A DNA stretch of 41,309 bases. It comes from a virus. Shown one piece after another: positions 7,416 to 18,527 of the stretch; position 1 is the first letter of the stretch, and each line of letters opens with the position of its first letter. The position numbers and the translations under genes were made by a program. The notes beneath the pieces were generated by a model. It did no database searches and was not told where the DNA came from. It saw only the letters and a program-made list of their open reading frames with translations. Where the stretch lies: IMG/VR virus record IMGVR_UViG_3300021182_000103, positions 1-41,309 of that record. One strand, written 5' to 3'.

Positions 7416-7697
7416 TTAAGCATCAATAGCAGTAGCGAAGAAAGGAAGAGTTTTTAGGTAAGTATATCCATCAGTGATAGAGATGTCAGCTTCGATAGCC
7501 TGACAAGTATATACTACTTGATCCATATCATATTCTTTACTAGGAGTAGTATAAGAATTGACGGTATAGACAACATTATACAGTTTTACTCATTCTTCGT
7601 TCCGAGTTCAAGAGTCATTATAGTCGATTCCAGTGATTTTATAGTAAGCATCAGGGAGGGTAATTCCCTTGTATACTGTACTCATTATGAGAGCCAT
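7416..7697 (-). CDS. tail-associated hypothetical protein (93 aa)
   Basis: Begins with VYKGITLPDAYYKITGIDYND and is beta-rich (YNVVYTVNSYT, ISITDGYTYLKTL). It looks like small phage tail or fibre-adjacent proteins. Two UGA codons. It directly follows the tail fibre gene and has the TTAACCTTTC tract before its ATG. Confidence 0.55.
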
Positions 7698-7716
7698 AGA
7701 AAAGAAAGGTTAAAAA

Positions 7717-9954
7717 TTAGACATTTGAAGCTAAAATATAGTAAGTTACTCAACCAATTACAACAGTTACTTTGTGTGTAGAAGCTATTGCTATAGCTGC
7801 TTGTACCGTATTTCCGATAGCAATTACTCCATCTTTATCTACGCTAAATTTTGTAACTCAAGCCTGTTGTCAGTTTATTAAGAATCAAGTAGATGTTGCA
7901 GATTGATTTAATTTAAGTACATCTACTGTATCTGTGAGTGTACCTGCTGTTTGAGTAGCAGAGTTTTCTAACTTTAAAACCGAGCCAGCCGACGTTAATG
8001 TTCAACCTGCACCATTTTGAACTGATGTTCGTTTTATATAAGATAAATCGTAACTATCAGCTACAGTACCAGTTGTTGCAGTATTTGTTCTACTAGTAAA
8101 TAGTTCAAAATAACCTGTACTTTTAGCAGCCAAAGCACCAGATTTTGTGCTATTAAGTGACATTATCTTTCCGCTCGTGAGAGCGTTTCAGTTTATTGTA
8201 AATATTGTTGGGGTATCAGCTAAGGAGTTTGAATAGTAATCCTGAGCAGATGAGGAAGATACCATATATATTCAAACCCTACCAGTTGTATTGTAGGTAT
8301 TAAAATACATAGTACTTATGGAAGGATTATCAAATTTTGCAGAATATTCAGTTAAATTCGTTGTAGACCATCCTCATAATGTATTTATATATAATCATTG
8401 ATGAGGTACTCATCCGGGGTCTCAAGTAAGAGCTATGGATATTCATCTTTGAGTTACGGTGGTAGAAGTTCCTACTATTTCTATTCCTATTCAACTACCT
8501 GTTGTGCTAGTATCAATCTTTATTGCTCTCTGAGATGTACTTGCCCCTTGAGCATTTATAAGCAATCCAGTATGTGCTTGAGCAGAAGTTCCTAGATCTA
8601 TTTTTTGTGCGATATGAGCTACTGCTTGAGTATTTCAAATAACAGTATAAGAGTGTCCATTCGTAGGAGCAGCTTGACTATTAGCAACAGTAGTAACAAA
8701 TTCTGAAACAGTAGAGTTTTGAGCCTGTAAATTTAAAGCACCAGCTATACCAACACCTCAAGCAACAATTAAAGCACCAGTAGCAGAAGTAGTGGAGGCT
8801 GTAGTATCAGCTATTTGTAAAGAAGAAGCAAAATAGTTTTTAGCTGAAGAATTTGAATTGTAGAACCCCCATTTATTCGTTCAAATCATACTATCAACAT
8901 AGTATGCGTAGGCATTTGTAAGATTACCAGCTGTAGAATTCATCGTGGAGAATGAGCCATAAGCATTGGTTACAGTTTTTCAGGCTGCTTGTAAGGTTAT
9001 CTCATTATAATTACCATACATTCCAGTAATGGTAGCATTTTGGTTAGTTACAACATTATAAGTTCCAACAAGCTTTGCAACTGTAGAATTATTTGAAGCA
9101 TAAGCATTAGCAAAAACTGCCCTCAACATTCAAGTAAATGTAGATGGATTTGCTCCATTTCCAATAACTTGTGCGAGAATACCTGAGAAGTTACCTGATG
9201 AAGTTCAAGTAGAATTTGCAGAGATATAAATATTGCAGGTTTGATCGTTTCCAGACGGAATCGCAGAGCTTTTTGAAAGTCCTAAACTGCTTGTGCTGAG
9301 TGTAGTACAAACAATACTTCAAGCATTGATAGTACCACCTTGAGTAGTTAATCCGCTACAAGTAATTCCTCAGTCTCCAAAAATAATATCATTTGGTACT
9401 GCTGATCCCTTGAATATATAAACAGGGTAGTTAGCTCATCCCCATCATCCACCATCTCATCCGTGACTAATTGCATTTGGATCAACTATATTTGATATAT
9501 AAGTTCTGAATACCATGGAAGTACCAGCCATTCCTATAGGTCAAACGTCGTCTCCATTACTAGCATCTACCGCAGGTTGGTTATAATTGTCATCATTTCC
9601 AAGATAGATCATCATGGTAGCATCGAGCGAAGCTCAAGTATTATTTACTGATTGATCGGTAGCATGAAGAGTGCCATTATAATCCTCGACAGCAACATTT
9701 CCAGTATTCCCCGGAGCATTAGCCTGAAAAGGATCTGAAGAACGATTTACAATAATTGTATTTGTAGTGGTGTTTCAAGCATCAGTGACAGTTTGTAAGG
9801 TTCATCCACCACCTCAAGTAATCTCAACATAAGCCGCACCATTCCAAAGGTAAGCCTTCTGAGTAGTATTATCGATATAAATAAGAGTAGTAGATCCTAC
9901 TGCTGGAAAGTGTGCAAGGCTATCGAATATAACCTGAATTGCTGTTCGTGCCAT
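7717..9954 (-). CDS. tail fibre / receptor-binding protein
   Basis: 745 residues, Thr/Asn/Ala/Gly-rich, low in charge and built of short beta repeats. The N-terminus (MARTAIQVIFDSL...TTLIYIDNTTQKAYLWNGAAYVEIT followed by a Gly run) matches phage fibre heads that display a 'value, unit, glycine linker' pattern. About 30 UGA codons, many adjacent to GGN codons, make Gly the natural reading. The C-terminus (FSVDKDGVIAIGNT...) resembles collar/knob ends of fibre proteins without an obvious intramolecular chaperone. It probably forms trimeric fibres that contact the host surface. Confidence 0.75.
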
Positions 9955-9966
9955 AATTTAGAAAGT

Positions 9967-10557
9967 TTAATTTTTAAGTATGTCTCCATAATACTTTTTG
10001 AGTTCTTCGAGTTCATTTCTCTGTACTTCGATCAAGTCTTTCTCAGATTTGTTAATAGAAGCCTGTAAAACAGCCTCTTCTTTGAGTTTTTTATTCTTTT
10101 CTATATCTTTCTCTAGTTTAACTCTCTTCGCATCAATAGCATCGCTTTCTTCTTTGAATTTTTTAATCTCTAAAATGAGTTCATTTTTCTTTTCCAAAAG
10201 TTTTTCATGGATAGCCTGTAATTCTCCTCATTCTGTTTCGATTTTAGAGCGTTCTAAAGTTTTCTCCGACAATTCTATCGTCAAACTCTTTAAAACTTCA
10301 TTTAGGCTTTGAATTTCAGTGTTTCTGGTCTTTCTATCGTGTTCATATTCTACTTTTAATTGCTCTGTTTGTACTATGAGCAAATTTTTCTGATTTAAAA
10401 ACTGCTGTGCCTCATTATAAGCCTCTGATTTTGCTCTTCTTTGATCTGTAACTTGTTCTTCGATCTTTCATAGTTCGACTAAAGCCCTCGCTGTTTCACG
10501 TTGAATACGAGCGAGTTCTTCTTGTTGTAGGTTTATAGCTGCTCAAATAGGTATCAT
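9967..10557 (-). CDS. long coiled-coil structural protein (196 aa)
   Basis: Apart from a short head (MIPIGAAINLQQEELARIQ), nearly all of it is Glu/Lys/Gln-rich heptad sequence, so a rod-like coiled coil is expected. Three UGA codons, all in the head and middle. It lies between two tail-module genes, which suggests a virion rod or fibre-linker role. That role is inferred from position. Confidence 0.6.
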
Positions 10558-10560
10558 ATT

Positions 10561-10953
10561 TTACCAGTTATCAGTTAGATTTGCGACTCATGCGATAGCT
10601 CATGCGGTTCCTGTAGTAATAAGAACACCTACCCAAGTCTGAGCATTTGTATTTACTTCAAACGCCTTATTAGATACTCCGGAAAATGTATATCCAGTAG
10701 AACCTGTAATAGCTGATCCATCGTTAAGATCGATAGCCTGTGCATAGCTCCAAAGATTTGTAGCAGAAGAAGCAGCGGTAAAATCTGGTTGTGTTTGCTG
10801 ATTGCTGATTACGAATTTTATAACCTGATCTGAGGCAGCTATAGAATTTATCTGATAAACAGCGTTTCTAAAATCTTGGCAAAAAAGACTAGAGAATAGA
10901 CCAGTAGTAGTCTTTGCAGTAAGAGGATATCTTACTAACTGACGATTTGACAT
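10561..10953 (-). CDS. phage tail/structural protein (130 aa)
   Basis: Begins MSNRQLVRYPLTAKTTTGLF and has a beta-rich middle (TGYTFSGVSNKAFEVNTNAQTWVGVLI). It ends GTAGAIAGVANLTDNW, where both inner glycines are UGA. It has the feel of a small tail-tip or fibre-base protein. No specific family named. Confidence 0.55.
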
Positions 10954-11033
10954 AAAACGAAAATTAAAGTAATAAATTTTTTACTACCCCCGAGAGTAAC
11001 ACAATCGAGGGAAAGGGGCAGAATAAAAGTCTA

Positions 11034-11578
11034 TTATTGCCGATACTTATGAGCTTTGTTAGCATAAGTATCAGTAGATTTATGACATTTTACACATAAT
11101 GTTCTTCCATTATCAATCGCAAATCGAAGTTCGGGATAGTATGCAAATGGTTTTATGTGGTCAGCGTTCAATTTGCCTTTATTACCACACCATATGCAAG
11201 CCCAGTTATCTCTTTTAAACACGGCTTCACGCCATAGTTTATACTCAAGAGAACTTCTGATTATTTGATTTCTACTAGTAGAATTATCATTGAATGTATT
11301 GTGTCGTCATTCTGAAACTCTTTTAAGTTGAGCGTCTCGTTTCTTTTTCTGGTTTCTATAGTATCGATTCTTCCAGTTTGAGAAAAACTCATTTTTTCCC
11401 GAGATTCCGCAGTTTGTTTCCATCATGCAGGTCTTGGAGGATTTCCAACTTTGCTTAGATTAAGACATTCTTTTGAACAATATTTATGTCTTATTTCCCA
11501 ATTTTTAACAGACTCAAACCTTGGTTTGTCTATTATTATTCAACACTGTAAACAGGTTTTTGATAGAGAACTTGACAT
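11034..11578 (-). pseudogene. HNH homing endonuclease, frameshifted
   Basis: Two overlapping frames make one normal HNH endonuclease. The first (start 11578) has a zinc pair (CLQCG...YCSKEC) and a NUMOD3-like GWKQTAESREKMS. The second has the HNH core (CIWCG, ADHIKPFAYYPELRF, NGRTLCVKCHK). The shift falls near 11344-11348, where an A5 tract would need to be A6 to join RIDTIETR to KKKRDAQLKR. It is a real mutation, a homopolymer read error or, less likely, programmed slippage. A shorter product from the ATG at 11423 would still keep the nuclease core (129 aa). It sits between the beta-helix and tail genes, typical for a homing gene. Confidence 0.75.
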
Positions 11579-11597
11579 AATTATTATTTATTGAATA

Positions 11598-12608
11598 CTA
11601 GGCTGTGGGTTGGATTCATTTTATTGCAGTAGCAGCTGAAGTAGGAGCAACAACTTGTACATTTGCATTGAAACCTGAAGCAGCCTGAGATACTCAACAG
11701 TTGAAAACTGAAGGGTATGCAAGGTAAACTCCACCCTTAACAGTTCCAGTACCAGTTTGAACAGCACCAGCAGTAAGAGCAATACCTCCAGCAGAATCTA
11801 CTGAAGCTATAAAACTACATCGGTCGAAGAGGTTTGTGAAGAGAATATCACTAACAGCATCGAGTCGAACGAATGAAGCAGTAGCAGAAGAAGAAGAAAT
11901 TATGAAAGTACATCCACGAAGAATATTTGATTTGAATTCCTGTCCAGCCGTAACAGCTTTCATATGGAATACTGAACGAGCACCACTTGTAAGAAGTGTG
12001 TCAGAACCAAATAGACAATCTTCAAAAGTAGCAGAGTCTGAACCCGCGAGGAATTCATGAGCAGTAGTACCACCAAGATTGTTAGCAACACCGAATACAA
12101 ACGAACAGTTTTTATAAACTGTACCTTCACCACCATCTTGTACGACAGTAAGTGCGTTTGCGTGAGTAGAAGATTGAATAAACTTGATGTTTTCGAATGA
12201 ATTTCGTACTCCAGTAACCTTGATTACATAAGGAGTATCAATTGCGCCAGTAATTTCAATTTTTGAGCCTTGCTGAACGAGGTGATTTCCACCATCGAAA
12301 CCGATTACATTGATTCGGTTTTTTGTCCAAGCAATACCTGCTGTGAGATAATTTGAAGTAGCTCCGTCAATAACGATTACGTCATTGTTATCACTTTCAG
12401 CTGCTGCGTACGCTGACGCAAGAGAAGTGAAGAAACGAACTTTACCATTTGAATCGTTAGCAAACAACTCTTGAATAATCTGGTAGTGAGAAGTTGTAGT
12501 GTCTGCTGAATTTGCAACTACGAGAATTTTCCCGAAAGCTGGTACTTTTGCATGGATTGCATCGAGCATAGCTCGACCGTATGAAGCATTCTGATTAAAA
12601 GAAGCCAT
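11598..12608 (-). CDS. beta-helix (pectate-lyase-like) virion protein
   Basis: 336 residues. After MASFNQNASYGRAMLDAIHAKVPAFGKILVV come repeating short beta strands (NRINVIGFDGG, FENIKFIQSS, VYKNCSFVFG, FEDCLFGSD, LRGCTFIISS, FDRCSFIAS), the ladder of a right-handed parallel beta helix. Such proteins often lie beside the capsid gene and may be surface or spike components. Only two UGA codons, both in the C-terminal 30 residues. The start at 12608 is preferred over an upstream ATG because family members begin with M-S/A-F-N. Confidence 0.65.
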
Positions 12609-12709
12609 AATATTATATTTAAGAAATACCACCCACCGTCCTTTCGGAGTATTAAAGAAATCCGAACTTTCCTATTTTGGCTTAGATAAGCCAAAACTTA
12701 AATTCAAAG
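12609..12709 (-). other. intergenic region with two hairpins after capsid gene
   Basis: On the minus strand a 9-bp hairpin (TTTTGGCTT/AAGCCAAAA, 4-nt loop, about 12672-12694) follows the capsid stop by about 15 nt. A second stem (TTCGGA/TCCGAA) lies near 12640-12665. No T-run follows either one. They may stabilise the abundant capsid mRNA or partly separate it from the next gene. Confidence 0.5.
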
Positions 12710-13714
12710 TCAAGTACTAAACTTGATCCATCGTGCTCCTACCATAGCGATACCGTATGATGATCGAGCTGCATAGTTCCAGTTTTCTGTAGAGAAATCT
12801 TCTCCGTTGTTTCCATCTCGTGGAGTCTTTAGGATTGGTTCCTGAAGTACACCAAGGTGAAGCTGTGAGTTTGCAGTTGATGCAATACCCCAGTATTTTG
12901 CTTTTGTTGTGTCTACACCTCCTGTTGCTGTAGTAGCAAGTCGAGGAAGACGAATCTTTCGCATAGCATTCTCGTAAACGTTGAATGTTGCTGCATTTGA
13001 TGAGTTAACATCTGCACGAGCGTGGAGAAGTTCATCGATTTGGTTGTTTGTGTCTTCGTCATCTGTACACCAGATAACATCGAAGTCCATAGTCATCTTG
13101 TCTCCAAGGTTGTTGTATGTCTCTTCAACAGTAAGTCTTTTAGCTGCTGCAAGAGATCCTTTAGAGAACTGAGGATTACCTGGGACGATGTTGTTATATG
13201 TTGTTGCAGAACCAGTGAGTGTGTGGAGTGCATAAGCTGCTTGGAAGCCGTCACCTACAGTAACATCTACTGAATTACCAGAGATATTTGTATAAGATGT
13301 AGCAAAAGCGAATGTGAAACGGTGAGAGAGGTCAAGATCCATTCGGTTTGGACAAACTGTAGAAATATCTACGAGTTTTTGTTTTACCTGTGGATATTTA
13401 TTCTCAAGACGTTCTTCAACAGTGATAGCGATATCGAGAGCAACACGAGAGATTGCCATTTCTTTATCGTAACCCATTTGAACTTTAGCTTGAGCACCTG
13501 GAGCACCTTCTGCTTTATCTTTAGCATAAAGTGATCGATCTGGCATTTCAGAGAAACGCTTGTATTTACCAGTTGCTTCTGGGATAGCTTCGACTACTAC
13601 GAGACCTGAAGCTCGTACAGTAGCCTTAATTTCTTGTAGCCCTTCTTCAAAGGTACGTGTTACCAAATCGGTAAACGCTGGCTCAGAGAGGGTATTTAAT
13701 TGAGGAGCTGACAT
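12710..13714 (-). CDS. major capsid protein
   Basis: 334 residues beginning MSAPQLNTLSEPAFTDLVTRT. Features fit HK97-fold capsid proteins: an N-terminal helical arm, an E-loop-like YAKDKAEGAPGAQAKVQMGYDKEMAIS, a spine helix, and a P-domain region (DFDVIWCTDDEDTNNQIDEL). Size and place after scaffold and decoration genes agree. It contains about 22 glycines but no UGA codon, unlike most genes here, consistent with avoiding a rare codon in a very highly expressed gene. Confidence 0.8.
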   Translation of the reverse strand: MSAPQLNTLSEPAFTDLVTRTFEEGLQEIKATVRASGLVVVEAIPEATGKYKRFSEMPDRSLYAKDKAEGAPGAQAKVQMGYDKEMAISRVALDIAITVEERLENKYPQVKQKLVDISTVCPNRMDLDLSHRFTFAFATSYTNISGNSVDVTVGDGFQAAYALHTLTGSATTYNNIVPGNPQFSKGSLAAAKRLTVEETYNNLGDKMTMDFDVIWCTDDEDTNNQIDELLHARADVNSSNAATFNVYENAMRKIRLPRLATTATGGVDTTKAKYWGIASTANSQLHLGVLQEPILKTPRDGNNGEDFSTENWNYAARSSYGIAMVGARWIKFST

Positions 13715-13741
13715 GTGATATTATGAGATTAGGGGTAATAG

Positions 13742-14227
13742 TTAAGCTGTAACTGCTTTAGGTACACTGAATTTACAAAGTCCTTTTGTAGACGAAATAA
13801 GTCCAGAAATTTCTGCTCCGAGTCCATTTGTATCGACTGCGAGAGATTTAGAATCAGTGTGAAACTGACAAATTCGACCGATGTCTGCTGCTGTGAATGT
13901 TCCAGACCCAACAGTGAAGTATGCTTCAGCTAGTCCAGAAATTGGAACAGCAACTGTTTTGAGTTTGAATGCAGTAGCGTAATCTGCGTCGTCTGTTCGT
14001 ACATTCTCCATGAGAATACCGAGGAAATTTTGTCCGCTTGCGTTTGTAGTAGGCATTGCGATAGCTTTACCAGTTGGAGAGCTTGCAGATACTTCGACAG
14101 CCATAGCTGTACCCATATCATATGCGATAGATTCCTTTACGGCAACCTGACGCATCTCCCAAAGGTAATCAGCTGGCAAGAAGTTAACAGTTTTGTTAAC
14201 AGCGTTGAGAGGTGTTACTGATGGCAT
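13742..14227 (-). CDS. capsid decoration / stabilisation protein
   Basis: 161 residues, beta-rich (AVAVKES, GTAMAVEVSASSPTG, FLGILMENVRTDDADY, VAVPISGLAEAYFTVGSG), in the position used by head-decoration proteins directly upstream of the capsid gene. The MAVEVS...GILMEN...SGLAEAY pattern resembles DUF2190/head-fibre-like decoration proteins, but assignment is tentative. No UGA codons. Confidence 0.55.
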   Translation of the reverse strand: MPSVTPLNAVNKTVNFLPADYLWEMRQVAVKESIAYDMGTAMAVEVSASSPTGKAIAMPTTNASGQNFLGILMENVRTDDADYATAFKLKTVAVPISGLAEAYFTVGSGTFTAADIGRICQFHTDSKSLAVDTNGLGAEISGLISSTKGLCKFSVPKAVTA

Positions 14228-14248
14228 GTGTATGTTGTAAATTAAGAA

Positions 14249-14629
14249 TTAAGATTCGAGGAATTCTCGAACTTGACCAATTCGGATATTTCTTACCTGT
14301 GTTTCGGTGTTACCTTCATATTTTTCTAGTATACCAGCAGCTTTGCATAGTGCTTTATCGGTATACTGATCCGTAGACCATTTAATCTTATTGAGAACGA
14401 GATTTACATCAGAAAATCTGATATCGTGTTCTGCAAAGATGTTAAGCATATCTTGAGCAATAGCATTTACTGTGGTGTTCTGTAGATCTGATTCACCGAT
14501 TGGTTCAGCAGATAGAATATATTTAAGTGCGCGTTCAGTGTAAGTTTCAGAGTCTCCGTTCTCGAAATATACAGTATTTCCTTCGATTTTTGCGACTTGT
14601 TTAGAGCCGACATATACGATTGGTTCCAT
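14249..14629 (-). CDS. head-module hypothetical protein (126 aa)
   Basis: Begins MEPIVYVGSKQVAKIEGNTVYFENG (small beta unit), then a helical C-terminus (DMLNIFAEHDIRFSDVNLVLNKI, GILEKYEG). No UGA. The TTAACCTTTTT tract precedes its ATG. Probably a minor head component by context. Confidence 0.55.
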   Translation of the reverse strand: MEPIVYVGSKQVAKIEGNTVYFENGDSETYTERALKYILSAEPIGESDLQNTTVNAIAQDMLNIFAEHDIRFSDVNLVLNKIKWSTDQYTDKALCKAAGILEKYEGNTETQVRNIRIGQVREFLES

Positions 14630-14641
14630 GTGTTAAAAAGG

Positions 14642-15226
14642 TTAGTTGATAGCAGAGTCATCAACAGTGAAAGTTTCACCATTGACTTCAAACTTAATAA
14701 ATTTTTTTCAATCTCTTTCTATGATTTCTTTAGCAAACATTTTCTCAGAAGTAGTATATACCTGATAAAATATTGCGTAATCTACATCCATTTTACCTCA
14801 ATCTGCAAGTGTTAATTCGAGAGTCTGATTTGCGACATAACGACCTGTAGTTGCGTTAAGAAGAACTTGATTTTTAGTCATGTGTAGAGAACATATAGGT
14901 TTTCCTTCATACATCTTGTAAGAGTATTTCCAAGGGCCCTTATATCTCTCTTGAGATTGTTTCTGGTTTTCCATAACAGATAACGCAGAAAATTCTTTAA
15001 GTTGTGCATTTTCCTTTCGAACCTCGCTCAATTCGGTTTGAATTGTTTGAATAGCTTTGAGGATTGCCGCCGTGCTTTCATCCGATTTAGGTAGAGATAC
15101 CTCTACTAATGGAACAGGAGTAATGTTTTCAGTCTTCTCTGGAGTCGCAGAGGTTTCTGGGGCAGTATCTTCTGCCACTTGAGGGATCGCTCCTCTCAAA
15201 TTTAGACTTGATGGCTTAGTAGACAT
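14642..15226 (-). CDS. head-module hypothetical protein (194 aa)
   Basis: A disordered Pro/Thr/Glu-rich start (ETSATPEKTENITPVPLVEV), a coiled-coil stretch (ILKAIQTIQTELSEVRKENAQLKEF), and a folded C-terminal part. One internal UGA (TLADGGKMD) joins what would otherwise be two ORFs; a second lies further on. Layout suggests a minor head or scaffold-linked protein. Confidence 0.55.
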
Positions 15227-15232
15227 AGTGAA

Positions 15233-15937
15233 TTATTTTTTAGAAGTAAATTTGAATCCAAAGGCTTCTGCAAGTGCGTCAGTTTCAGATGAGTTTACAC
15301 CTCATTTCTTTGGTGTTCAACCTGCTCGATTTGATATGGTCGTAGAGGCCATATTAAGAAGTGCTCGGTCTTTATCTCAAGATGATAGCTTCTGTCTTGC
15401 GTGCGTAGCTGCCATTTCAGCATATTCGAGTATTTCACCAGTAGTCAATCCGGAGATTCACTTGGTAATCTTTTCAAAATGTGATTTTGCAAGCTCTTCT
15501 TGCTCTTGTGTCAGATTCTCGAATTGTTTTTCTGCTTTTATCATTGCATTTTCTTGCTCGATTTGTTGTCGAACACGAGAAACGATAGCGTCTTCATCTA
15601 TAGCTTTTGGCTGTGGAGTATCTGTCGTGGTAGTTCCTTTGATATAGTTGATAAGCTCTTTAGCAGAGTTTATTCCTTCGAAATTCTTAGCGACACGTTC
15701 TGCAAGTTTTGGATTCTTTGCATACAGGTCTAAAAAACGATTCTTATCAGCAAGTACGAGTTGAGTATTTGCGTCTACAGCGTCTGCTATAGCGCGCTCT
15801 GCCTCATCCTTACTTCCTTGCATCATTTGCTTATAGCGAATGACTTTAGGATCTGAGTCATCTGACTCGTTTTGAGGGTTGCCTTCTTCGTTGAGCTTGA
15901 GCTCATCTACCGGGGCCTCGTTGTCCTGAGTTACCAT
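15233..15937 (-). CDS. capsid scaffolding protein
   Basis: 234 residues, acidic N-terminus (EAPVDELKLNEEGNPQNESDDSDP), long helices (SKDEAERAIADAVDANTQLV, VRQQIEQENAMIKAEKQFENLTQEQEEL) and a short basic end (GFKFTSKK). Acidic/coiled body with a basic C-terminus next to portal and capsid genes is the usual scaffold profile. UGA codons occur only in the C-terminal third. Confidence 0.65.
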
Positions 15938-16042
15938 TGAGTGGGTCAGGTTAAAAAATAGAACTACTAAGAGTTACCGTGAGGGGTCTTAGTGGTAGCT
16001 TATAGGCTACTTCCTACCTTGTAAACAAAGCAGGTAAGTAAT
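15938..16042 (-). other. structured leader before scaffold gene
   Basis: Three short minus-strand hairpins in a row: TACCT/AGGTA, GTAGC/GCTAC and ACTAAGA/TCTTAGT. The last is followed by AGTTCTATTTTTT, so it could terminate weakly. TTTACA-15-TATAAG (about 16022-15997) resembles the local promoter class. It may set scaffold and capsid levels relative to portal. Confidence 0.4.
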
Positions 16043-16390
16043 TTACAAACTTTCTTCTTCTTCCTTTTCTTCCTTTTCTTTCTTTTTTGCATCGTATGCT
16101 TCTCTCACTTGAGAGATTTTCTCGATAGTTATTTTCATTTTTGCTATCGTGTCCATTGCGAAATTATACTCTTCAGCCCTTCCTGTTCTATCTAGTGCTT
16201 TTTCATGATAGAGAGAAGCCCAGGTATTGGTAAGAAATTTTATGATATGCTCCTTGGCAATCTGGAGTTTAATTATATCTCATATATGGAGAGAAGTATT
16301 GTTTACATCCTTCACATTGAATGAGTCTCGGAATTTTTCGAGCTCATCCAGATATGCTTTACTGATTATTACCTGTGTTTCGTTTATCAT
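16043..16390 (-). CDS. hypothetical helical protein (115 aa)
   Basis: Helical, ending in an extreme Lys/Glu tract (KKKEKEEKEEEESL). Its ATG overlaps the portal stop: GTATGATAA holds the portal's last UGA-Gly, the TAA stop and this start. One UGA codon. Minor head or packaging-linked role by position only. Confidence 0.55.
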
Positions 16391-18438
16391 ACGAGTGATT
16401 TAAGTGCTGGTGAAGTATTTCCGATATTTGGAGTGGTTGGAATCATTATTCATCCTACTTTTTTTCTAAGTCCTGCTCATTGTAATTCATTTCAAGATAT
16501 GTTTTTTGCAGTACCCATATTGAATTGCTGTGTAGCTTGTTCTGGAATAGTTGGTTGTCATCCTGCTGCTTCTCATCCTATTCCTGACATTTGTTGAGCT
16601 TGTTGTATAATCTGTGCCTTTGCATTCTTTATTGAGTCTTTCTGTCATGCTACAGCATCCATATCAATATCGAAGTCATACGCCATTTGTTCAATGAATT
16701 TATCCATTGGGATAATGTCTGTGAATCAAGGTATTTGTGCAGCTTGTCCGAGTTGGAGCATGGTAGCTGTAAAGTCTTTGTATCGTTCGAGTTGGAGTTG
16801 TTTGAGTGTTGGAGCATTGAAGTTTGTTGATACCTCGATATCTAGTTGACCTCGGATATATTCTGGTTTTACCTCGAATGGGAATCGACCGTCCATAGGT
16901 ACGAATTCACCATTTACATAATTTTCATTCTCAAGAAGTATAGATTTTGGTTTCGGTTCTCATCTGATTGCTTTCCCAGACGCATCAATTTCAAATAATT
17001 CTTTTGCCGATATTACCGGGTAAAATTGCATGAGATTCTGGAGATGTTTTCTGTAAACATGTTTCAGAGCCATATCACGATTTGTGAGAGCTACGTTTAC
17101 ACGTTTAAGAGAAGATTCTTGTCGTACTGCTGTTTCGAATGCTGTTCCTGATGAACTTCCGATAATTCCTGCTGGATCGATACCTACATACATTGCAACC
17201 TCTTTTATGAGTTGTTCAAGATATGAGAATATTGCCTGATTTGGTGCTTGACCTCGAAGTTCTTGGAAATTCTCTGGAGTAAGTGCTCCTGTGAATTTGA
17301 TTGTTGTGTTGTTGAATCCGAATTCTTCTCAGTCAAAACCGAGTCCAGAACCGATAGCAAAGAGAGAGTTATTTGAACGCTTGATACCATCCATAATCAT
17401 TTCCTTGAGTGTGTTGATCTCGCTCTTGAAATTCATCAGTGCTTCACAGAGTCCACGACCATATATTGACATAGGATTGTGTCCATACTGTCGCATAGTG
17501 ATAGGAAGCGATTTGTGAGCGTATGGTATGAATGTATCTTTAATAAGGTGCTGTCGATTTCCAACTACGAAGTAACTATCTGTATTATCATCCCAAAAGT
17601 GGAGTAATTCGATTTGTCACTCTTGCATCATAGCTCGATCTTCTTTTGTCCAGAACGCCTGATCCATCTTTGGTCATCCAAAGAGTGTATCGAGATTCTG
17701 CCATCCATCTTGTCATTTAAGTTGTTCAATATCTTCCCAAGTAACATATTCTTTGTAGATACAGTCATGAGCGTCACGAGAATCGATTACTCGATCATCT
17801 ATATAGACGTTTCGTATATCGAGTGCTTTGAGAACGATTTTACTTTCTTCGAGAAGTTTTGGTATTCCTATAAGTACACCATCCTTGAATTGTGGATCTC
17901 TGATAATTCGAGAACGAGTTTCTACTCAGTTAAAATATGGACAAGTACCGAAAATAGCTGTAATATACTCTGCTCGATAGAGTTCATCATCTCGATCATA
18001 TTGTACTCGGTCTACGTCCCAAACTCGCTTCACTACTTCTACTTTTGATACATCAGTCTCGCCAATAGCTGTTATTGTAGGCATACTCTTCTTTGCGATA
18101 GCCTCAGCAACGAATAACTCAATAATAGCCCATTCTAGGGGCACGTTTGAACGTGATCGACCATCTTGATATGGAAGATAATTAGCCTCGAATTGAAGCT
18201 GATACATCTGCCAGTATCGATCTATCATGGTTCTTTTTGATCGCATCTTCTCAAAACGACCAATTACTTTTGTTACGATTTTTCCCTCATCTATCTCGAC
18301 TGGTTTTTGCTCTGGTTTTCGTTCTTCTAAAAAGTCAGTTGGTTTTTTTCAGGTCTTTAAAGTTCTCGTACCTTCGAGCTGCTTTTTGCTTGATTCACTT
18401 TCTTCTGTTTTAGTGCTTCTTAGCTTTAACTGTGGCAT
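16384..18438 (-). CDS. portal protein
   Basis: 684 residues, the size of podoviral portals. Recognisable features: QMYQLQFEANYLPYQDGRSRSNVPLEW, a stem/wing segment (VVGNRQHLIKDTFIPYAHKSLPI), SIYGRGLCEALMNFKSEINTLKEMIMDGIKRS, and ELRGQAPNQAIFSYLEQLIKEVAMYVGIDPAGI, all typical of large phage portals. A Gln/Gly-rich tail (QQAQQMSGIGGEAAGG) ends the protein. About 16 UGA codons. It forms the dodecameric DNA gateway. It follows the promoter at 18493-18519 and lies next to TerL. Confidence 0.85.
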
Positions 18439-18492
18439 TTTACTCAGAGGTTAGGGTGGCAGGTGTGGCGGTGTGCTACTCTAACTGCCTCC

Positions 18493-18519
18493 ATTATATG
18501 TAAAATAATCAGAATTCAA
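18493..18519 (-). promoter_or_regulatory. portal promoter TTGAAT-15-TATAAT
   Basis: TTGAAT (18519-18514), 15 bp and TATAAT (18498-18493) on the minus strand in the TerL-portal gap. The 50-nt leader that follows is GC-rich and can fold (GGCAG with CTGCC, TTAG with CTAA). It would boost the head genes separately from upstream tail genes. Confidence 0.75.
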
Positions 18520-18527
18520 GTATTATT

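Noticed and set aside
7717-9954. Fragmented ORFs as evidence of gene decay
   Set aside because: The breaks are all UGA in one frame across 2.2 kb, with no TAA or TAG; they vanish under code 25.
12672-12694. Hairpin after the capsid gene as a terminator
   Set aside because: The stem is clear but no T-run follows on the minus strand, and the next gene seems to belong to the same module.
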